From SZUA-230 sp964581095 (lineage in GTDB: Bacteria; Bacteroidota; Bacteroidia; Cytophagales; Cyclobacteriaceae), in NCBI GenBank assembly GCA_964581095.1, contig CAZONK010000165.1:1-7807 (forward strand): a stretch of DNA of 7,807 nucleotides. Direction: 5' to 3'. A program made the translations under genes and the position numbers. Below are positions 1-4,720 of the stretch, in pieces (the first letter of the stretch is position 1; each line of letters begins with the position of its first letter). A model generated the notes under the pieces. That model was given only the letters and a program-made list of their open reading frames with translations. It was not told the origin of the DNA and did not search any database.

Positions 1-779
1 TTATACCCGGTCATGGCAAGAACAAAATCGTTTTCAATCGTGAATGACCCGTCAGGTGTAAGTACATCTACCTTAAATGGTTTTATTTCCGTAAGGTGCG
101 ACTGATAATAGGCAGTTATAGATCCCTCACTAATTCGATTTTCAATATCAGGTTTCACCCAGTATTTTACACTTTCCACAAGTTTTTCCTCGCGAATAAC
201 CATGGTAACTTCGGCTCCTTTTCTCCATGTTTCGAGTGCTACATCTACCGCTGAATTAGCGGCACCAATCACAACAATTTTTTGTCCGTAATACGGATGG
301 GGTTCATCGTAGTAATGCTTTACCTTATCTAATTCTTCTCCCGGAATGTTAAGCAAGTAGGGATAATCATAAAATCCTGTAGCAATAATTATTGTTTTTG
401 CCAAATACCGGTTTCTTGAAGTAATAATTTCAAATGGGCCCGGGCCTGTTCCTCCATCATTCTTCTCAACCGATTCAACTTTCTCGTATAAATTCACATC
501 AAGTTCCCATGAAGAAGCTACCCTCCGGTAATATTCCAGGGCTTCAAATCGATTGGGTTTGCTACCGTGCGAGATAAAGGGGACTTCACCAATTTCCAGT
601 TTCTCCGAAGTTGAAAAAAAGGTCATATTCAGAGGATAATTATAGATTGAATTTACAAGACAACCCTTATCAATTACTAAATAAGTAAGCCCTGCTTTTT
701 TTGCCTCTATTCCACATGCCAGGCCAATTGGGCCGGCACCAATAATGAATACATCGTAAGCCATCCTTTTGTTGTCCAT
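1..779 (-). CDS. ypdA: YpdA-family bacillithiol-disulfide-reductase-like flavoprotein (5' part, cut by window edge)
   Basis: The reverse strand reads open from an ATG at 779 to the window edge, giving 259 codons with no stop; the C-terminus lies outside. The protein begins MDNKRMAYDVFIIGAGPIGL, an FAD-binding Rossmann loop (GAGPIG, residues 14-19). A second dinucleotide-binding loop, GAANSA, lies at 172-177, fitting NAD(P)H. Between them are segments I recognise from the YpdA family: LVNSIYNYPLNMTFFSTSEK (41-60) and IIATGFYDYP (131-140). Family members are about 320-330 residues, so roughly 65 residues are missing. Known role: YpdA reduces bacillithiol disulfide with NADPH in the cytosol, and many Bacteroidota make bacillithiol. 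Oddity: Ile18 occupies the place where, as I recall, Firmicutes YpdA has its functional Cys (GPCG). A second in-frame ATG (764-762) directly after AAAAGG is an equally plausible start. Family call is strong; the exact substrate is inferred. Confidence 0.88.
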   Translation of the reverse strand, partial: MDNKRMAYDVFIIGAGPIGLACGIEAKKAGLTYLVIDKGCLVNSIYNYPLNMTFFSTSEKLEIGEVPFISHGSKPNRFEALEYYRRVASSWELDVNLYEKVESVEKNDGGTGPGPFEIITSRNRYLAKTIIIATGFYDYPYLLNIPGEELDKVKHYYDEPHPYYGQKIVVIGAANSAVDVALETWRKGAEVTMVIREEKLVESVKYWVKPDIENRISEGSITAYYQSHLTEIKPFKVDVLTPDGSFTIENDFVLAMTGY

Positions 780-792
780 TATTAAGTTTGAA

Positions 793-800
793 CAAAAATA
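793..800 (-). promoter_or_regulatory. Possible -7 element for the ypdA-like gene
   Basis: On the minus strand positions 800-793 read TATTTTTG, matching the Bacteroidota -7 consensus TAnnTTTG. Transcription would start about 7 bases further on, giving a leader of under 10 bases before the ATG at 779. I see no convincing TTTG -33 element at the expected distance, and A/T-rich sequence can match by chance. Confidence 0.35.
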
Positions 801-875
801 GATACAAATACTTTATGGTCCTGAACTGAAGAAATATTTCGAATTGGAATAATCTTTTTGAATTGAGAGCAGATA

Positions 876-928
876 TCCCCCTTTGATTCCAAAAGAATTT
901 CAAAAATGTGTATGCATTTAAAGGGGGA
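876..928. repeat. REP-like inverted repeat, copy 1
   Basis: The arms TCCCCCTTT (876-884) and AAAGGGGGA (920-928) are perfect 9-bp reverse complements spanning 53 bp. In an otherwise A/T-rich intergenic region, C5/G5 runs stand out. The right arm continues AATTG, close to copy 2. The overall look matches the short CCCCCTTT/AAAGGGGG intergenic repeats I recall from Bacteroidota genomes, but copy number cannot be tested from one window. Confidence 0.6.
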
Positions 929-1036
929 ATTGTAAGGTTGAAACGATCCAAGTGATCAACATAGAAGGACCTGGATGTTAACACCAGGAATTAGGGTTGG
1001 ATCAAACCTGAAGTTGGTGATTTAATCAGGCCAAAG

Positions 1037-1097
1037 TCCCCCTTCACATAGATGTTCATCCTGGAAAATTAAGCACGCTAAAGGGGGATTGAAGGGG
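1037..1097. repeat. REP-like inverted repeat, copy 2
   Basis: TCCCCCTT (1037-1044) pairs with AAGGGGGA (1081-1088), spanning 52 bp, almost the same spacing as copy 1. The right side reads AAAGGGGGATTGAAGGGG (1080-1097). Its TGAAGGGG part (1090-1097) can alternatively pair with CCCCTTCA (1039-1046), so two exclusive folds are possible. Shared arm sequence and shared spacing suggest the two elements are diverged copies of one repeat. Confidence 0.6.
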
Positions 1098-1328
1098 ATA
1101 TGAGCATCAAATAAAATTAAGCAAACATTTCAATCTTTTGATGACATAGTCATGGCTATGCCATTAAATGAATTAGACCTGTGTCTTAAAATTATTCAAA
1201 GTTATCTATGTTTTATTTATTGATAAGGAAATATATCTGTATAAATAGAAATAGTTAAGTGGTTAATTCCCAATCCCATGTATTAATCCAGTACAAATAC
1301 TTGGTATCAAAATCATGTAAGTTTACCC

Positions 1329-1359
1329 TGACAAAAGACTGGTTTTAGTCTTTTCGTCA
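1329..1359. promoter_or_regulatory. Strong hairpin / palindrome upstream of the KdsA-like cassette
   Basis: AAAAGACT (1333-1340) and AGTCTTTT (1347-1354) form a perfect 8-bp stem with a 6-base loop, GGTTTT. TGAC (1329-1332) with GTCA (1356-1359) extends it to 12 pairs around one bulged C at 1355. It lies about 40 bases before the predicted -7 element of the cassette. It could be an operator or a weak bidirectional terminator; no long T run follows, so a standard intrinsic terminator is less likely. Confidence 0.4.
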
Positions 1360-1399
1360 ATAAGAAGTAAAAAAATCATTTCTAATTACAAATCTGGGT

Positions 1400-1407
1400 T
1401 AAATTTG
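1400..1407 (+). promoter_or_regulatory. Promoter -7 element for the KdsA-like cassette
   Basis: TAAATTTG exactly fits the Bacteroidota -7 consensus TAnnTTTG. A weak -33 candidate, TTTC (1379-1382), lies 17 bases upstream. A start site about 7 bases downstream would be near 1414, only a base or two before the ATG at 1416, so the transcript would be almost leaderless. No competing promoter is evident in the gaps between the three downstream genes. Confidence 0.55.
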
Positions 1408-1415
1408 CGGTTCTT

Positions 1416-2249
1416 ATGAAAAAGAAGATTGTAGAAGTAGGGAATATCTCATGCGGGAGTGACCAGCTTTTTTTGATTTCCGGCCCTTGTGTGATTGAAG
1501 AGGAAATCACAATGATGAAGACCGCGGAGATGTTGAAAGAAGTTTCTGACAGGTTACAACTTCCAATTATATACAAATCCTCTTTTCAAAAGGACAATCG
1601 AAGTACCGTGGATTTTTACCAGGGTCCCGGATTGGATGAAGGATTGAAATTACTCCAGAAGATCAAAGACGATTTCGGTTTTTCAATTTTATCGGATATT
1701 CATTACCCTTCTCAGGTAAAGGCAGCAGGCGAGGTACTGGATATTATTCAAATACCCGCTTATCTGGTAATGCAAACCACATTGGTAGTAGAAGCTGCAA
1801 AAACCGGAAAAGTTATCAACCTGAAACACGGCCAATTCCTGGCACCGGAGAATATGGCAAAACCCGCTGCAAAATGCGTTTCATCAGGAAATGATAATAT
1901 AATATTGACGGAAAGAGGGTATACTTTTGGCTACAATGACCTTGTAGTTGACCCACGTAGTTTTCATCATCTGAATCAAATAGGATATCCGGTGGTATTT
2001 GATATCACACATTCAATACGCAAATATGGGATACCCAGTGCTGATCCCAGTGGCGGGGCCCGCGAATTTCTTCCTGTACTTAGCAGGGCAGGTGTTGCTG
2101 CCGGTGTTGATGGTGTATTTGTTGAGACACATCCTGAGCCCGAAAAAGCGCTTTGTGATGCCGCCAGCCAGTTATGTGTTTATGATCTTGAAGAATTTAT
2201 GAAACCTATCATCGAAATACACAACCTGGAAGTGAAATACAGAAAATAA
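1416..2249 (+). CDS. KdsA-like 3-deoxy-8-phosphooctulonate synthase family protein (divergent substrate site)
   Basis: This 277-residue protein belongs to the KdsA family, which condenses phosphoenolpyruvate with arabinose 5-phosphate to Kdo-8-phosphate in the cytosol. Length fits (E. coli KdsA is about 284). Family motifs are SGPCVIE (22-28), KSSFQKDNRS (54-63), GQFLAP (139-144), LTERGYTFGYNDLVVD (164-179) and THS (198-200). Cys25, His199, Glu237 and Asp248 match the four metal ligands of the metal-dependent class. Several normally near-invariant positions differ: canonical RQTD is MQTT (119-122), NVKKGQF is NLKHGQF (His138), KANRSS is KDNRST, and the Arg of SFRG/SYRG is Gln69. These lie in or near the substrate-binding strands, so the acceptor sugar phosphate may not be arabinose 5-phosphate. 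I therefore give no symbol. It is the first gene of the three-gene unit, 30 bp before the next. The ATG at 1416 matches family N-termini. Family call is firm; specificity is open. Confidence 0.87.
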   Translation: MKKKIVEVGNISCGSDQLFLISGPCVIEEEITMMKTAEMLKEVSDRLQLPIIYKSSFQKDNRSTVDFYQGPGLDEGLKLLQKIKDDFGFSILSDIHYPSQVKAAGEVLDIIQIPAYLVMQTTLVVEAAKTGKVINLKHGQFLAPENMAKPAAKCVSSGNDNIILTERGYTFGYNDLVVDPRSFHHLNQIGYPVVFDITHSIRKYGIPSADPSGGAREFLPVLSRAGVAAGVDGVFVETHPEPEKALCDAASQLCVYDLEEFMKPIIEIHNLEVKYRK

Positions 2250-2279
2250 ATATTTAGATATTTAATAAACATTTGATTT

Positions 2280-3287
2280 ATGGAATTATATCTTGATTCG
2301 GCCGACCTGAATGAAATCGAAAAAGCTTTCGAACTTGGTTTTATAAAAGGCCTTACTACTACGCCTACCTTTATGCACAGGCATGGTGTAACAGACATTG
2401 ACAGCCTGATACTTAAGCTGGCCGATATTACGCCAATCCTTCAAATAGAAGCTTTGGGTAAAACTGCTGATGAAATTGTTGCCGAAGCCCACCGTCAGTT
2501 AAATCTCGGCCTTGATAAAAAGAAAACAGTTTTCAAAATTCCAATTTCCATTGAAGGAGTAAAGGCGTGCAAACGCCTTCGGGACGAAGATTTTCTTGTG
2601 AATGTTCACCTCATATATACCTTGCAACAAGCTTATATGGCTCTGGAAGCTGGTGCAAATTACGTCTGCCCACTGGTAGGAAGATTACAGGACCAGGGCC
2701 ATGATGCACTGGATATAGTGGCACAGATCGTAGATGCGGTTGAAAACTTTGGATATGATTCCAAAGTCATGTTTTCTTCCGTACGTCATCCTGAACATGT
2801 ACGTAATGCCATCAATCTTGGAGTCCATGTTTGTACCGTGCCCTGGAAAGTGATGAAAATGCTGACCGAAAATGCGTTTACTACCATTGGTACAGATCAG
2901 TTTTTCGAACATACCCGAATGATGACGGTAAAAGTGAAGGAAATTTTAGGGGCAAACAACCCGATCGTTTCTGTGAATGATTCATTGACCAGTGCATTGG
3001 TTAAGATGACGGAATCCGGATTTGGATGTGTAAGTGTAGTTGATGAAAACGGAAAATTGAAAGGTGCATTTACCGATGGAGACCTTCGCAGGCACATTGA
3101 AAAGCATGGTAACGATGGAATCAATAAATCTATGGGTGAATTTGATTATAAGCCACCGATAACAATTAGCGGTGAAGCGCTGCTTAACGAAGCCTCAGCT
3201 ATGTTTCATGACAAAGGAGTTGATAATATTATCGTTCTCAATGAAGATGAAGTCATGGGAATTTTGGATATTCAGGACCTTAACTAA
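2280..3287 (+). CDS. Transaldolase (FSA/TalC-type) fused to a KdsD-like CBS-domain pair
   Basis: Residues 1-215 form a small transaldolase of the fructose-6-phosphate aldolase/TalC type: MELYLDSADL with Asp6, KIPIS with the Schiff-base lysine Lys86, GANYVCPLVGRL (125-136) and a terminal barrel strand near 164-190. Residues 228-335 form two CBS motifs. GAFTDGDLRRHIE (262-274) closely matches the CBS region of KdsD (GIFTDGDLRR in E. coli). KdsD normally joins this pair to a SIS isomerase domain that makes arabinose 5-phosphate; here an aldolase barrel takes that place. Two active-site residues differ from E. coli FsaA: Asn28 is Thr28 (TTTP for TTNP) and Thr109 is His110. The lysine suggests retained Schiff-base chemistry, probably with altered substrate or product. 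Lying between a KdsA-like and a KdsC-like gene (gaps of 30 and 12 bp), it most likely supplies the sugar phosphate for the synthase. The domain calls are solid; the reaction is inferred. Confidence 0.85.
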   Translation: MELYLDSADLNEIEKAFELGFIKGLTTTPTFMHRHGVTDIDSLILKLADITPILQIEALGKTADEIVAEAHRQLNLGLDKKKTVFKIPISIEGVKACKRLRDEDFLVNVHLIYTLQQAYMALEAGANYVCPLVGRLQDQGHDALDIVAQIVDAVENFGYDSKVMFSSVRHPEHVRNAINLGVHVCTVPWKVMKMLTENAFTTIGTDQFFEHTRMMTVKVKEILGANNPIVSVNDSLTSALVKMTESGFGCVSVVDENGKLKGAFTDGDLRRHIEKHGNDGINKSMGEFDYKPPITISGEALLNEASAMFHDKGVDNIIVLNEDEVMGILDIQDLN

Positions 3288-3299
3288 CTAAAACAAGCC

Positions 3300-4010
3300 G
3301 TGAAAGATATTGAAGCAATATTTACGAAGTCAGGCGGAGTTTTTAACGAACCTCCAATTGCTCTTTCACAAAGATTATCGAATATTAAGGCCATTCTTCT
3401 TGATTGGGACGGGGTTTTCAATGACGGCAAAAAAGACCATATTAAGCCCAGTGATTTTTCGGAAGGAAATGCGATGGGTGTCAATATGCTGCGTTTTTCC
3501 TTTTATTTGAAATACGGCTTCAATCCAAAAACTATTATTGTAACCGGAGAGGAAAATCCTGCTGCAGTGAGGCTGGCAACCCGGGAACATTTTAATGCGG
3601 CATTTTTTGGGATCAAAAACAAAGCGGATATACTTCCAATTCTTTACGACCAGTTTGATGTTTCTGCTGAAGAATGTGGATTTGTCTTTGATGACATCCT
3701 CGATCTGTCTTTGGCTGAAAAGGCAGGCCTCAGGATGTTTATTAACGATACAGCAAATCCAATGCTTGTTGAGTATGTCTGGGAAAATGGATTATGTGAA
3801 TATATTTCGGGCCACTCGGGTAGTGAAAATGGATTGAGGGAGTGTTGCGAATTATTGATCGGCCTGAACAACAACTATGCTGAAACTATTAAACACCGAT
3901 CTTCCTGGTCGGAATCTTACACAACCTATCTGAACGCCCGAAATCATATCAATCCGGCTTTTTACAAAGCGATTGAAGGAGAAATCCAGCCATTCAATCC
4001 TAAAACCTGA
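3300..4010 (+). CDS. KdsC-like HAD-family phosphatase
   Basis: The 236-residue product is a HAD phosphatase of the capless KdsC type (Kdo-8-phosphate phosphatase and relatives). Motif I is LLDWDGVFNDG, with nucleophile Asp35 and acid/base Asp37; motif II is VTG with Thr82; motif III is Lys108; motif IV is Asp131-Asp132. The tail segment GHSGSENGLREC (171-182) aligns with the GGRGAVRE loop of KdsC. The KdsC RDG motif is replaced by GNA (56-58) and TGR by TGE (Glu84), both substrate-facing in the family, so the substrate may not be Kdo-8-phosphate. It is longer than E. coli KdsC (about 188), with extra N-terminal residues and about 45 extra C-terminal residues of unknown function. The start is GTG at 3300: an in-frame stop (3285-3287) lies 12 bp upstream and the next in-frame ATG would remove the catalytic Asp. 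It is the last gene of the cassette and presumably dephosphorylates the synthase product. Confidence 0.82.
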   Translation: MKDIEAIFTKSGGVFNEPPIALSQRLSNIKAILLDWDGVFNDGKKDHIKPSDFSEGNAMGVNMLRFSFYLKYGFNPKTIIVTGEENPAAVRLATREHFNAAFFGIKNKADILPILYDQFDVSAEECGFVFDDILDLSLAEKAGLRMFINDTANPMLVEYVWENGLCEYISGHSGSENGLRECCELLIGLNNNYAETIKHRSSWSESYTTYLNARNHINPAFYKAIEGEIQPFNPKT

Positions 4011-4011
4011 T

Positions 4012-4566
4012 TTACAAATGATCCAATAGTTCACTTACTGGAACCCGAACCCTGTAGTTTGGATCAAAATATACAAAATCAATTTTTCCTTTTTGGTTGA
4101 TGATATAAGTGGCGGGTACCGGCAAAAATTTTTCCTGGTTATCAACACCGGTTTTTTCAAGCCCACTTTTGTATTCCTTTACCATTTCTTCAGATATCAC
4201 ATTGTACAACAACATGATCTTAAGCTGATCATCGTGCAATATGCTAAAGGTGGCCTTTGAAATACCGGTTGTTTTTGCAACCCCATTCTCATGTTCAGGG
4301 GTAATAGCAATCAATGTTGCCCCTTTTGCCGTTATCAAAGACAATGAATCCTGATATTCAACAAATTGCTTCATGCAATACCTGCACCATGCACCCCTAT
4401 AAAAAGTCAGGATAACCTTCCCCTTTTTAAGGGATTCGTTGAGTGAAACTTTTTTTCCAAATTGATCCACCGCAGTAAATGATGGTGCCTGATCCCCAAC
4501 TTTCAAACCAACAGGATCTGGTGTAAATGCCATGATCAGATAAACTGATAAAATAAAATGTATCAT
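4012..4566 (-). CDS. Peroxiredoxin-like (AhpC/TSA, redoxin-fold) protein
   Basis: The 184-residue protein has a thioredoxin-like redoxin fold: VGDQAPSFTAVDQFGKKVSL (23-42), the active-site strand VILTFYRGAWCRYC with Cys61 and Cys64, and a cis-Pro region near PVPATYIIN (149-157). FYRGxWCxYC is typical of a branch of AhpC/TSA proteins that reduce peroxides or act as thiol-disulfide enzymes; which of the two applies cannot be read from sequence. Residues 3-14 are hydrophobic but lack Lys/Arg ahead of them, so a signal peptide is possible but weak, and a start at Met12 would remove it. Its stop faces the KdsC-like gene with one base between, and it is divergent from the S8 protease gene. No promoter of convincing quality was found; a perfect palindrome TTTATTAATAAA (4581-4592) lies just upstream. 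Confidence 0.8.
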   Translation of the reverse strand: MIHFILSVYLIMAFTPDPVGLKVGDQAPSFTAVDQFGKKVSLNESLKKGKVILTFYRGAWCRYCMKQFVEYQDSLSLITAKGATLIAITPEHENGVAKTTGISKATFSILHDDQLKIMLLYNVISEEMVKEYKSGLEKTGVDNQEKFLPVPATYIINQKGKIDFVYFDPNYRVRVPVSELLDHL

Positions 4567-4580
4567 AATTAGGACAGGAA

Positions 4581-4592
4581 TTTATTAATAAA
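4581..4592. promoter_or_regulatory. Small A/T palindrome upstream of the peroxiredoxin-like gene
   Basis: TTTATTAATAAA is a perfect 12-bp palindrome, 14 bases upstream of the minus-strand ATG at 4566 and inside the divergent region shared with the S8 protease. It may be an operator, but all-A/T palindromes arise easily by chance here. Confidence 0.2.
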
Positions 4593-4653
4593 ACCATTCA
4601 TCATCAAATAAGTTCAATTAAAAAACCAAAAAATAGTAAACTCCTAAATTCCT

Positions 4654-4661
4654 TATATTTG
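4654..4661 (+). promoter_or_regulatory. Promoter -7 element for the S8 protease gene
   Basis: TATATTTG followed by TGCC fits the Bacteroidota -7 consensus TAnnTTTG exactly. Transcription from about 4668 would leave a leader of roughly 50 bases before the ATG at 4721. A TTTG-like -33 element is not evident. The leader is A-rich just before the ATG and has no Shine-Dalgarno sequence, normal for the phylum. Confidence 0.55.
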
Positions 4662-4720
4662 TGCCTCCAAAATAAACGAAAAGAGAAATCATATTTAAAA
4701 ACAACTTTGAAATTTCGAAA

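Larger units (their letters stand above)
780..1415. other. Gene-free region between ypdA-like gene and KdsA-like cassette
   Basis: This 636-bp stretch has no reading frame with recognisable protein character on either strand. It is A/T-rich and holds the items listed separately: two REP-like inverted repeats (876-928 and 1037-1097), a hairpin (1329-1359) and promoter elements at each end. A weaker A/T-rich inverted repeat lies at 1211-1220 with 1241-1250 (ten pairs, one a G-U). A small ATGAC/GTCAT repeat lies at 1141-1153. I saw no tRNA, no riboswitch I know, and no remnant of a transposase. Confidence 0.6.

Noticed and set aside
876..928. REP-like copy 1 as a rho-independent terminator
   Set aside because: The loop is 35 bases and no T run follows the stem on either strand, so an intrinsic terminator is unlikely.
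670..984. A 104-codon minus-strand open frame reaching from the intergenic region into the ypdA-like gene
   Set aside because: It reads the 5' end of the ypdA-like gene in the wrong frame. The true frame gives a clear FAD-binding protein, while this one has no recognisable protein features.
876..1097. The repeated CCCCCTT/AAGGGGG blocks as a CRISPR array
   Set aside because: There are only two copies, each an inverted pair with a diverged interior, and no regular repeat-spacer pattern or cas gene.
1416..4010. Annotating the cassette as plain kdsA, talC and kdsC
   Set aside because: All three have changes at normally conserved substrate-side residues, and the middle gene is a fusion; plain symbols would overstate what is known.
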